9,529 bases of DNA from Trebonia sp. (GTDB taxonomy: Bacteria; Actinomycetota; Actinomycetes; Streptosporangiales; Streptosporangiaceae). Below the pieces are notes generated by a model, which worked only from the letters and a program-made list of their open reading frames with translations, did not search any database and was not told the origin of the DNA. The translations under genes and the position numbers were made by a program. Shown here piece by piece: positions 1 to 5,510 of this stretch (position 1 is its first letter; every line of letters begins with the position of its first letter). The stretch spans positions 1 to 9,529 of the forward strand of contig JASHPP010000237.1 of NCBI GenBank assembly GCA_030038035.1. Reading direction: 5' to 3'.

Positions 1-134
1 GCCACGGCCAGGCAGATCAGCTCCGCATCCGACAAGCGCTTGGGCTGGCCCCGGCCGCTCCTGGCAGGCAAGGCCACGTGATCATCGATCTCCACATACA
101 GTGCGATCAAGAGGGTGTCCAGGTCGTTCGTCAC
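1..134 (-). CDS. IS982-like transposase, N-terminal part (runs off the left edge)
   Basis: The visible 44 codons begin at a GTG (132-134) and read MTNDLDTLLIALYVEIDD, then a Gly/Arg-rich stretch, then RLSDAELICLAVA. The opening 'DLDTLL.ALYV.IDD' and the later 'LSDAELICLAV' resemble the N-terminus of IS982-family DDE transposases of actinomycetes, recalled from memory. A purine-rich GGGGAGGG lies about ten bases upstream as a ribosome binding site, and an in-frame stop at 141-143 excludes an earlier start. The DDE catalytic residues would lie outside the window, so I cannot tell whether the gene is intact. Only one end of the element is visible and I could not identify a terminal inverted repeat in 135-281. 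An IS5-type transposase is the main alternative. Confidence 0.65.
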   Translation of the reverse strand, partial: MTNDLDTLLIALYVEIDDHVALPARSGRGQPKRLSDAELICLAV

Positions 135-281
135 AGTCGATCATGGGCACCCTCCCCACGTCTCCGAGCCACGTTCAAGGAATCACTCATCTAGACGTGG
201 CAGCACTACTGCCAACAATGCGCCCGGAACCGCGCCACCCGCATGCCCTGTGCTGCCGGGTCAGATCATCTGGTGGGTGCG

Positions 282-667
282 CTAGCTCCACTTGCCGCCG
301 TTCCGGTGCAGGATGGTCGTCTGGTCGGAGGTGCTGGAGTCCACTGCCCACGCGTTCGCGGCCGAGGTCACGGCAATGCCCCAGATGATGTCGTATCTCG
401 AGGGGACGGACGTCAGCTTCCACGCGGTGCCGGTCCAGCGCAGCAGCATCGGCAGGCTGGTGGGGCCATACCACCAGGCGAGATGACCGACGGCGGCGAT
501 GGCGACGCCGACTCCGCCTGAGGGCGGCTCGGCGACGGCGACGCCACGCCGGTCGGCGTCCTCGCCGCAGCCGAGGCCTCCGTCGCCAGGCAGCCGCCCG
601 TGACCATTGAGCCAGCCAGGACGATCGCGGCAGTACCCATGACAGAGTGGATTGTGAACGCGCGCAC
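282..667 (-). pseudogene. frameshifted secreted protein with a beta-propeller-like repeat
   Basis: The 5' part, from GTG 667, encodes a signal-peptide-like start (MRAFTIHSVMGTAAIVLAG) followed by a Ser/Pro-rich linker. AAGGGG lies nine bases before that GTG. The frame then degenerates. In the frame one base over, from about 530 to the TAG at 282-284, an actinobacterial propeller-type repeat is readable: 'AWWYGPTSLPMLLRWTGTAWKL', then 'IAVTSAANAWAVDSSTSDQT' and 'ILHRNGGKWS'. It has the usual W-x-G-x-x-W and SAxNAWAV signatures. The two frames are joined by about a one-base deletion somewhere between about 495 and 560, within CG-rich repetitive codons. Secreted relatives usually carry several such repeats, so this copy is also short. 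An ATG at 724 in the first frame has no ribosome binding site. A sequencing error would give one intact gene of about 128 codons. Confidence 0.6.
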
Positions 668-865
668 GACCGCGATCCCCTTCCAGGCGGCGCTCCCCAC
701 CCCCGCGGACAACTCCTCTTCCATGAAGGCATTCGTCGTACGTCTTGTCCAGACAGGCCCGTTAGGTGGAAGAACTTACCTGCCGGGTGCCGGTGCCGCA
801 CGGCGGCGTTGCCGCAGCCGCCGGGGTGTGGAAGGTACGGCCATCCGGATAACACCCTGGCTAAC

Positions 866-2092
866 TTAGCGCAGTGACCGGAACGCGGCGCGCAGCTCGG
901 CGGCGAACAGGGCCGGCTCTTGCCAGGCGGCGAAGTGGTTGCCCCTGTCAAGCTCGTTGAAGTACATGAGCTTGGGGTATGCCCGCTCGGCCCAGCTGCG
1001 GGGGACCTTGTAGATCTCGTGCGCGAAGGTGCTGACGGCGGCCGGGATGGACACGTGCTTGACGTCGAAGAAGCCGACCGTGTTCTCCCAGTACAGGCGG
1101 GCGGAGGAGACCCCCGTGTTCGTCACCCAGGTGAACGTGACATTGTCCAGGACCTCGTCTCGGGTCAGGCGACCGACGGGGTGCCCGGCGAAGGCGTCGG
1201 CGATGTCCTGGTAGCTGGCATCATCATGGTTGAGCATCCAGGCCGCCAGCGCGATGGGCGAGTCCGCCAGGCCGTACATCGTCTGCGGTCGCGTCCCCAT
1301 CTGCACCCCGTACCCGACGCCCCGCAAGAAGAAGAAGTTCAGCTGCGCGAACGTGCGGCTTTCCTCCTCAGACAGGCCGGATGGCGGCGGGCCGCCGGCC
1401 CCCAGTACGTTGCGTGCCAGCGCTGTCGAGACTTCGGGGGGGACGACGCCGGCCATGTTGGTGTGGATGCCGAGCAGGCCCGGAGGTTCCTGCACGCCCA
1501 TGAGGTCGGTGATGATCGCGCCCCAGTCGCCGCCTTGTGCGACGTACCGCGTGTAACCGAGGCGCTCCATCAGCACCTCCCAGGCACGTGCTATCCGGTC
1601 GGGGCCCCAGCCGAGGTCCCGCGGCTTGCCGGAGTACCCGTAGCCCGGCATCGACGGGATAACCACGTCGAAGGCGTCCGCTGCACTCGCGCCGTGTGCG
1701 GTGGGGTTGTTGAGTGGGTCGATGACGTTCAGCAGCTCGATCACAGAGCCGGGCCACCCGTGGGTGATGATGACCGGGAGCGCGTTCGCCTGCGGCGAGC
1801 GGACGTGGATGAAGTGAATGTCCACCCCGTCGATCTCGGTGATGAAGTTCGGCAGGGCGCTTAGCCTTCTCGCGTACCTGCGCAAGTCATAGTCGCTCGC
1901 CCAGTAACGGGCGAGTTCCTGCATCACCGGCAGCTGTACGCCCTGCGAGAAGTCGTCGACGAGCTCTGGGTCGGGCCACCGGGTGGCCCTGACGCGCGCA
2001 CGCAGGTCCTCGAGCTCCGCATCGGGAATGCTCGGGACCGCGAACGGCCGGATCGCTGTGCTGCCCGCTGAGGTTTCGGTCGTGCCAGACAT
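866..2092 (-). CDS. epoxide hydrolase, microsomal type (alpha/beta hydrolase with EHN domain)
   Basis: This 408-residue cytoplasmic enzyme is predicted to hydrolyse epoxides to diols. Residues about 14-120 match the N-terminal EHN segment (RPFAVPSIPDAELEDLRAR, RWPDPE). The oxyanion motif HGWPGS is at 111-116. The nucleophile is D189 in GGDWG (187-191). By alignment with rat mEH, E359 would be the charge-relay acid and H386 in RGNHFAAW the base, with the same 27-residue spacing. Lid tyrosines are probably Y261 and Y334. Length and order are those of the full family, so it looks intact. ATG 2092 is preceded by AGGGGGA at a good distance. The physiological substrate cannot be read from sequence; juvenile-hormone-type, terpene or xenobiotic epoxides are all known for the family. 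It diverges from the GNAT gene across 271 bp. Confidence 0.93.
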   Translation of the reverse strand: MSGTTETSAGSTAIRPFAVPSIPDAELEDLRARVRATRWPDPELVDDFSQGVQLPVMQELARYWASDYDLRRYARRLSALPNFITEIDGVDIHFIHVRSPQANALPVIITHGWPGSVIELLNVIDPLNNPTAHGASAADAFDVVIPSMPGYGYSGKPRDLGWGPDRIARAWEVLMERLGYTRYVAQGGDWGAIITDLMGVQEPPGLLGIHTNMAGVVPPEVSTALARNVLGAGGPPPSGLSEEESRTFAQLNFFFLRGVGYGVQMGTRPQTMYGLADSPIALAAWMLNHDDASYQDIADAFAGHPVGRLTRDEVLDNVTFTWVTNTGVSSARLYWENTVGFFDVKHVSIPAAVSTFAHEIYKVPRSWAERAYPKLMYFNELDRGNHFAAWQEPALFAAELRAAFRSLR

Positions 2093-2351
2093 GTGGGTCC
2101 CCCTGGTTCCTTTGGTCTGGTGGTCGATGCCGGGCAGGCGATCAGAGACGGAGCCACCGACTTCCGCACCGTGCGGGCGGGCCGAAGATCAGACACTGAC
2201 CCCGGCAAACCGCCTCGCTGTATCGCCCCCCGCATCGTGCCTGTACTGCAGAATCCCTCCCCAGCGGGTACGACTTACCCGCTCGCAAACCGCGACAACC
2301 ACCGCTGCGTGCCCGGGAGCCTCAGTCCTCAGGCAGGACCGGGAAGCACGG

Positions 2352-2366
2352 GATACTGGTGAGGTG
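2352..2366 (+). promoter_or_regulatory. candidate leaderless promoter of the split GNAT gene
   Basis: GATACT (2352-2357) resembles a -10 box and lies six bases before GTG 2364, the expected placement for a leaderless transcript. No useful Shine-Dalgarno sequence precedes this GTG: GGTGAG abuts it directly. No convincing -35 was found. The rest of the 2093-2363 gap, between the divergent epoxide hydrolase and GNAT genes, shows no further gene. Confidence 0.3.
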
Positions 2367-2576
2367 GCCGTCATTCTGCAGACACCGCAACTTGCCATTC
2401 GCCAGTTCACCGAGGACGACGCGGACAGCCTGGTTGACCTGAACAGTGACCCAGAGGTGATGCGCTACCTCGGCAGGCCGCCATCTCGGGAAGCACTCAG
2501 GGACGAGGTCATCCCGTTCCATCTCGCCGTCTACCAACGGCTCGACAGGCTCGGGACATGGGCAGCCGAATCCGCC
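2364..2576 (+). pseudogene. GNAT N-acetyltransferase, 5' half (codons 1-71), interrupted
   Basis: From GTG 2364 the frame reads MAVILQTPQLAIRQFTEDDA and continues through DLNSDPEVMRYL and PFHLAVYQRLDRLGTWAAESA. This is the standard opening of a RimJ/RimL-like GNAT acetyltransferase: strand beta1, the helix carrying 'DPEVMRYL', and the start of the central sheet. Homology stops at residue 71, exactly at the end of the 11-bp repeat 2566-2576. The frame continues into the insert as unrelated residues until a stop at 2841-2843, so the acetyl-CoA site is missing. The remainder lies at 6691-7056. Deleting 2577-6690 rejoins '...TWAAESA' to 'DSGEFLGWFHFRP...' in frame. The enzyme would transfer acetyl from acetyl-CoA to an amine; the substrate is unknown. 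The gene is presumably inactive while the insert is present. Confidence 0.9.
2566..2576. repeat. left 11-bp direct repeat of the insertion (attL-like core)
   Basis: CCGAATCCGCC is identical to 6680-6690 and in the same orientation. Here it encodes the end of the GNAT 5' half (E-S-A). The flanking bases differ immediately on both sides between the two copies. It is either the crossover core of a site-specific recombinase or a target duplication. The reading frame is restored with one copy removed. Confidence 0.85.
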
Positions 2577-2686
2577 TGCCAGGCCGCGACGTGCCGCGAC
2601 AGAGGCAATGGACGCAACATGGACGCGCGGAAGCGGCTCGCGGACAGGGCTCTCCCGGCGCCGGTGCGCGGCCGCTATCACGGACA

Positions 2687-2726
2687 TGACAGGAGCCCGG
2701 CTGCTCTGCTGGCCGGGCTCCTGTCA
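2687..2726 (-). terminator. strong hairpin terminator
   Basis: TGACAGGAGCCCGGC (2687-2701) and GCCGGGCTCCTGTCA (2712-2726) form a perfect 15-bp stem around a 10-nt loop. It lies about 40 bp past the stop of the minus-strand gene 2768-3297. It would also stop transcripts entering from the GNAT 5' half on the plus strand. No clear U-tract follows, which is common for actinomycete terminators. Confidence 0.75.
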
Positions 2727-2767
2727 GATGGTTCAGCGGGGCAGGCGCACCTCGCTGACCGTGGTTC

Positions 2768-3297
2768 TCACCGGGACTCCCCCAGCCGGCTGATCTTAGC
2801 CTGGCGCGCTGCCGCGGCGGCCTCAGGGTTCAGGCGGGAGTAAAGATCGCCGAAGCTCCCGGCCAGTTCCCCCTGGCCCACCGGATCCCGAACCCGGCCG
2901 CCTCCTGCTCCTCGCTGTAGCCCAGCCCCTCCCGGAACAGCGGCGAGGCAAAGTGCATCTCGACCTCCCGCTCGGTGTCCGCCCGCACCGATGACATGTG
3001 CGCGAACCATTCCGCCGTCGGTGCCGGGTCTGGGTTGGCCTCCGGCACGGGGACCTCTAGCGGCATAGACATGACCAGCCAGTCGTCGCGTCCCGCGTCC
3101 TTGAGGGCCGGCCGCACCTCGATCCCGGCTTCCGCCATCAGCTGCTCGATCCTCTCCCGCCGCTGGGCTGTCAGCGCCTGGTAACCGAACAGCTCCTTGA
3201 ACCGGTGCGCCCTCACCCGGCGTGCTCCCCGCTGGCTGACCCTGATCGACTGCGCGATCGTCTCGATGATCTCGGCCGGGTCTTTCTCCTTGGCCAT
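2768..3297 (-). pseudogene. HsdR-N-like restriction-associated protein with its core deleted
   Basis: ATG 3297 is preceded by AGGGAG. The first 140 or so residues read MAKEKDPAEIIETIAQSIRV, then DDWLVMSMP, then EREVEMHFASPLFREGLGYS and EQEAAGFGIRW. This resembles the front of actinomycete proteins annotated with a type I restriction HsdR N-terminal domain, where 'E.EV...F..PL...LGY' leads into a PD-(D/E)XK nuclease core (recalled, not searched). Here that frame soon stops at 2830-2832. The neighbouring frame supplies a tail ending at 2768-2770: SFGDLYSRLNPEAAAAARQA then KISRLGESR, which looks like the natural C-terminus. The conserved acidic/lysine core between the two is missing. I infer an internal deletion, probably about 100 codons, that also shifted frame near 2870-2890. 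The alternative is an intact 155-residue protein ending at 2830. Confidence 0.6.
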
Positions 3298-3503
3298 GTC
3301 CCGCTCCCTCTCCTGGGTGGCCGCTCGCGTCGTTGCGGCGGCTCCTCCGTTTCCTGGGGAACATGGGACTCCGGCGGGGCGGCGGCAGTGCACGATAGGT
3401 GCAAACCTGCCGCAGCACCGCAATCTCCTCGTGCCCAAGCGCCGGGTCAGACGGCGCGGTCCCGCGGTCCGCCGACGCAGCGGCGAACGGCGGGGAATGA
3501 AGC

Positions 3504-3549
3504 CTAGAACGTTTGCGTTGTACCACACATGAGTTCTAGACTGTTACGT
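3504..3549 (+). promoter_or_regulatory. toxin-antitoxin promoter with flanking operator repeat
   Basis: TTGCGT (3513-3518) and TAGACT (3537-3542) form -35 and -10 boxes with an 18-bp spacer. TAGACT ends seven bases before GTG 3550, which fits a leaderless toxin mRNA. The inverted repeat CTAGAAC (3504-3510) / GTTCTAG (3533-3539) brackets the -35 and overlaps the -10. Binding of the HigA-like antitoxin there would block RNA polymerase, the usual autoregulation in this family. Binding itself is inferred. Confidence 0.5.
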
Positions 3550-3912
3550 GTGCAATGGGCCGTGATCTGGCATCCCGCGGTCGCCGAATGGCTGAACGAC
3601 CTGGACGACGATACATATCAACAGGTCATCGCCGCTGTCCGGGAACTAAGGGACGAAGGCCCGGCGCTCAGCAGGCCGCTTGCCGACACGCTCAAAGGGT
3701 CGCGGCACAAGAACATGAAGGAACTGCGGCCGGGCTCGTCCGGCCGCAGCAAGGTCCGCATCCCGTTCGCCTTCGACCGGCAGCGGCAGGCAATCCTGCT
3801 CGTAGCCGGGGACAAAGCCGGGAACTGGGACCGGTGGTACAAGCGGATGATCCCGCTCGCAGATGACAGGTTCGATGAGCACCTGGAGCGGATGAGGAGA
3901 GGCGATGGCTGA
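3550..3912 (+). CDS. higB: HigB/RelE-like toxin (phage Gp49-like family)
   Basis: This 120-residue protein is predicted to be the toxin of a type II toxin-antitoxin pair. Family members are ribosome-dependent mRNA endonucleases. The N-terminus (WHPAVAEWLNDLDDDTYQQV) and the core 'LADTLKGSRHKNMKELRPG', 'KVRIPFAFD', 'AILLVAGDK' and 'WYKRMIPLADDRF' follow the Gp49/HigB order of helices and strands. K53-H54-type basic residues and R60 are candidate catalytic or RNA-contacting positions. The GTG at 3550 is chosen because a TAGACT -10 box ends seven bases earlier and the conserved fold begins there; an in-frame ATG at 3529 has no Shine-Dalgarno. The stop overlaps the antitoxin ATG by 8 nt, so the pair is translationally coupled in the toxin-first order typical of HigBA. 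No lesion is visible. Confidence 0.85.
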   Translation: MQWAVIWHPAVAEWLNDLDDDTYQQVIAAVRELRDEGPALSRPLADTLKGSRHKNMKELRPGSSGRSKVRIPFAFDRQRQAILLVAGDKAGNWDRWYKRMIPLADDRFDEHLERMRRGDG

Positions 3913-4528
3913 GGAGCACTGGCCCACGCTGGAGGAGATCGAGGCGCGGGATCGCGGGCGCATCGACGAGGCGAGGGTGGCCGCGCACCGCGAGCGGATG
4001 CGCGCCGAGCAGCGCGCCTACCGGCTTGCCGAGATCCGCAGGCAGCACGGGCTCACGCAGACCGACGTGGCCGCGGCCATGCGCGTGTCCCAGCGGCGCG
4101 TGTCGGCCGTCGAGCGGGGCGACCTGTCCCGCACCGAGCTCGGTACCGTGGCCTCCTACGTCGAGGCGATCGGAGGCCGGGTCGAGGTTGTCGCGGACTT
4201 CGGCGACGAGCGCGTCGTCATCGGCTTACGGCCAGCGAGCACAAGGCCCGGGCATGTCCTGCTGCTAGTGGGGCGGCCAGCAGGAGGAATTGCGCGTCAC
4301 CCAACCGTTTCTTTTGCGGTCTCTTCGGCCCCCGAGGACACCTCACTCACCGGGCGGTTCCTCGGGGGCGATGTTCAGCGTCATGGCGTGCTGGAGATTG
4401 GCGTAGGCCAGCAGCCCGTAGCCGAGCGCCACCAGCAGGCCGACGGCCAGGCCGAGCGCGACCGACTGCCTGACAATCGTCGCGACGAACGGGTTCATGT
4501 TTCTTCTTCACCTCTTTCTTCGGCTTAG
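3905..4528 (+). CDS. higA: HigA-like XRE antitoxin, with unusual C-terminal extension
   Basis: The first 107 or so residues are a HigA-type antitoxin: a charged N-terminal helix (EEIEARDRGRIDEARVAAHR), then an XRE helix-turn-helix at about 42-95 containing GLTQTDVAAAMRVSQRRVSAV and ERGDLSRTELGTVASYVEA, then the terminal strand GGRVEVVADFGDERVVIG. Family members normally stop about here. In this copy the frame stays open for roughly 100 more codons of low-complexity, non-domain sequence that is antisense to the 51-aa membrane gene (4343-4498). I suspect loss of the native stop or a small indel near 4220-4230; the +1 frame would stop at 4266-4268. AGGAGAGG precedes the ATG. The protein should neutralise the upstream toxin and repress the shared promoter. 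Confidence 0.75.
   Translation: MAEEHWPTLEEIEARDRGRIDEARVAAHRERMRAEQRAYRLAEIRRQHGLTQTDVAAAMRVSQRRVSAVERGDLSRTELGTVASYVEAIGGRVEVVADFGDERVVIGLRPASTRPGHVLLLVGRPAGGIARHPTVSFAVSSAPEDTSLTGRFLGGDVQRHGVLEIGVGQQPVAERHQQADGQAERDRLPDNRRDERVHVSSSPLSSA
4258..4284 (+). terminator. hairpin after the antitoxin domain
   Basis: CCTGCTG (4258-4264) and CAGCAGG (4278-4284) form a 7-bp stem just downstream of where a normal-length antitoxin would stop. This fits a toxin-antitoxin terminator and an original stop codon near here. No U-tract is seen. Confidence 0.35.
4328..4369. terminator. hairpin between convergent toxin-antitoxin and small-gene operons
   Basis: GCCCCCGAGG (4328-4337) and CCTCGGGGGC (4360-4369) are a perfect 10-bp inverted repeat with a 22-nt loop. 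It overlaps the last codons of the 51-aa gene. It could terminate both convergent transcripts. The loop is long and there is no U-run, so this is a structural inference. Confidence 0.4.
4343..4498 (-). CDS. small membrane protein, 51 aa
   Basis: ATG 4498 is preceded by AGAGGTGA at a good distance. The protein starts MNPFVATIVRQSVALGLAVG, continues into LLVALGYGLLAYA, and ends LNIAPEEPPGE. It has one hydrophobic helix at about residues 12-33 and a short acidic tail. With Arg10 on the N-terminal side, the topology is probably N-in. It begins 26 bp after the stop of the HTH gene 4525-5064, whose own C-terminus is a membrane helix, so the two may act together at the membrane. I do not recognise a family. 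The strong ribosome binding site, coherent hydrophobic helix and operon spacing make it a credible gene despite its size. Confidence 0.75.
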   Translation of the reverse strand: MNPFVATIVRQSVALGLAVGLLVALGYGLLAYANLQHAMTLNIAPEEPPGE

Positions 4529-5064
4529 CCGCGTGCCGCGCCGAAGGCGATTGCGAGGACCGCGCCGCCGAGCAGGCCGACGGCGAGCTTCTGCCGCGCC
4601 TCGTCATGCTGCCGTTGCGCGGCAAGTTTGAGCGCGCCGATGAGCAGGTCGATATCGGCGCTGTACGGCTGGGGGGTCATCATGGCGACCGCCTGGGCCA
4701 GCAGTTCCCCGGACGGGGTGTTCAGCCAGGTGCCGAGCTTGAGGGCGCGGAACTCGGCGTCCGCGAGGAGCGCCTCGGCGACCTGGTCGGCGTTGTAGGC
4801 GTCGGCCATAGCCGGTTGCAGGACGAAGCTCCACGGCTGGTACTTCGGCCACTGTGCCGTGAACTGTTCCAGGTAAGCGGTGATCTTCTGCTGTGGTGTG
4901 CCCACGGGGGCCTCCAGTATCCGGTCGATCGTTGTCCGGGCAATGCCGGTGAGGGTGTAGATCCTGTTCTTGCTGACGCCGGCCCGATGCGCGGCCTGGA
5001 CGAGCTCGTCGCGCTGGACGGTCGCCCATGCCTGCAGCGCTGCTTCTGCTTCTTCGCGGGTCAT
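4525..5064 (-). CDS. HTH protein with C-terminal membrane anchor
   Basis: The 179-residue protein starts MTREEAEAALQAWATVQRDE. A helix-turn-helix lies at about 19-50 (AAHRAGVSKNRIYTLTGIA, then RTTIDRIL), with the AGVSKNRIYTLTGIARTTI pattern of resolvase/AsiG-like DNA-binding helices. A mainly helical middle (58-150) is unassigned. Residues about 161-176 (AVGLLGGAVLAIAFGA) form a hydrophobic C-terminal helix that could anchor it in the membrane. ATG 5064 is chosen because the HTH helices begin nearby and a TAGTGT -10 box ends seven bases upstream, fitting a leaderless start. No Shine-Dalgarno is present. An in-frame ATG at 5166 would add 34 low-complexity residues. It is separated from the XRE gene by 113 bp holding candidate operators. 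Function is unknown; regulation of the element is a reasonable guess. Confidence 0.8.
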   Translation of the reverse strand: MTREEAEAALQAWATVQRDELVQAAHRAGVSKNRIYTLTGIARTTIDRILEAPVGTPQQKITAYLEQFTAQWPKYQPWSFVLQPAMADAYNADQVAEALLADAEFRALKLGTWLNTPSGELLAQAVAMMTPQPYSADIDLLIGALKLAAQRQHDEARQKLAVGLLGGAVLAIAFGAARG

Positions 5065-5071
5065 GTATCGG

Positions 5072-5103
5072 ACACTACGAGAAAGTTGCAGTGAATGCTG
5101 CAA
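5072..5103 (-). promoter_or_regulatory. promoter/operator upstream of the membrane-anchored HTH gene
   Basis: On the minus strand TTGCAG-N6-CTGCAA (5103 down to 5086) is a perfect inverted repeat. TAGTGT (5077-5072) is a -10 candidate seven bases before ATG 5064. The distal TTGCAG arm could serve as a -35, though the 20-bp spacer is long. The palindrome would let a dimeric HTH protein, perhaps the adjacent gene's own product, repress transcription. Confidence 0.4.
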
Positions 5104-5135
5104 GACACGCCGGGTGCCCTCGGTTAATTCGGCTT

Positions 5136-5156
5136 GCAGGGAGCGCCCAGCCCTGC
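5136..5156 (-). other. small inverted repeat in the operon gap
   Basis: GCAGGG (5136-5141) and CCCTGC (5151-5156) can form a 6-bp stem with a 9-nt loop, between the XRE stop (5178) and the next gene's start (5064). It may attenuate read-through, or it may be chance in GC-rich DNA. Confidence 0.25.
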
Positions 5157-5157
5157 C

Positions 5158-5168
5158 GTGCACCATGG
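5158..5168. promoter_or_regulatory. GTGCACCATGG box, copy 1
   Basis: This 11-bp sequence recurs at 5468-5478 and 5496-5506. It combines the palindromes GTGCAC and CCATGG. This copy lies ten bases past the end of the XRE gene, in the gap upstream of the next gene. It is a candidate operator for the XRE regulator. Confidence 0.4.
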
Positions 5169-5177
5169 AAAGCGTGA

Positions 5178-5504
5178 TCAAAGCCGGTTCCCATAGAAAG
5201 GCGAGTCCTTGCCGACACCCTCAACGGCCTCGGCGCGGAGCATGGCGGCCTCGCTGGGGGCGAGCTCGTAGGCGCGGATGATGTTCTCGGCGACGACGGT
5301 GCTGGGCGCGCGGCGTGCCTTCTCCAGGTGGACGATCGTGCCGGGGGCGACCCCGGCGTTCCGGCCCGCTTCCCTCAGCGACCATCTGCGGCGTCGTCGC
5401 GCGCCGGCGAGCATCTCGGCCAGCTCGGAGGTGATGGTGCGGCGGGTCGAGTCGTCGCGCGCACCCTGTGCACCATGGGGTCCCGGGAAATCGGCGTGCA
5501 CCAT
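5178..5504 (-). CDS. XRE-family transcriptional regulator
   Basis: This 108-residue protein carries one Cro/CI-type helix-turn-helix at about residues 26-80: LAEMLAGARRRRRWSLREAG, then NAGVAPGTIVHLEKARRAPS and NIIRAYELAPSEAAMLRAE. The pattern 'SLRE.G...GVA.GTI..LE..RR.PS' is characteristic. Arg33-40 is an unusually basic stretch before the recognition helices. The C-terminus is short with no effector domain, so it is probably a compact repressor of element genes. ATG 5504 is the only in-frame start that keeps the whole domain. It lacks a Shine-Dalgarno, and TGAATA (5516-5511) could be a -10 for a leaderless message. The start is five bases after the ASCH stop, so coupling to the upstream gene is also possible. 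Two GTGCACCATGG boxes overlap its first codons, suggesting autoregulation. Confidence 0.85.
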   Translation of the reverse strand: MVHADFPGPHGAQGARDDSTRRTITSELAEMLAGARRRRRWSLREAGRNAGVAPGTIVHLEKARRAPSTVVAENIIRAYELAPSEAAMLRAEAVEGVGKDSPFYGNRL

Positions 5505-5510
5505 GGGGTC
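5468..5510. promoter_or_regulatory. paired GTGCACCATGGGGTC boxes at the XRE start
   Basis: Two identical 15-bp copies, GTGCACCATGGGGTC, lie at 5468-5482 and 5496-5510, 28 bp apart. One covers the XRE start codon and the other codons 8-12. Their 11-bp core recurs at 5158-5168. Being partly coding, they could in principle reflect a local duplication, but the exact repetition next to two HTH genes favours operator sites. Confidence 0.45.

Noticed and set aside
187..951. Long minus-strand open frame of 254 codons
   Set aside because: Its product is Arg/Pro/Ser-rich low complexity, it overlaps the 3' end of the epoxide hydrolase, and the recognisable propeller repeat lies in another frame.
920..1864. 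Plus-strand 314-codon open frame antisense to the epoxide hydrolase
   Set aside because: It is the GC-bias shadow of a clearly functional enzyme gene, with no domain-like sequence and no ribosome binding site.
1983..2363. Upstream extension of the GNAT frame to an earlier start
   Set aside because: The sequence before GTG 2364 is not GNAT-like and overlaps the divergent epoxide hydrolase.
2577..2686. Possible integrase C-terminal remnant next to the left repeat (plus-strand AATEAMDATW...)
   Set aside because: The similarity is only a few residues, no catalytic Arg/His/Tyr motif is present, and the orientation would point away from the attachment site.
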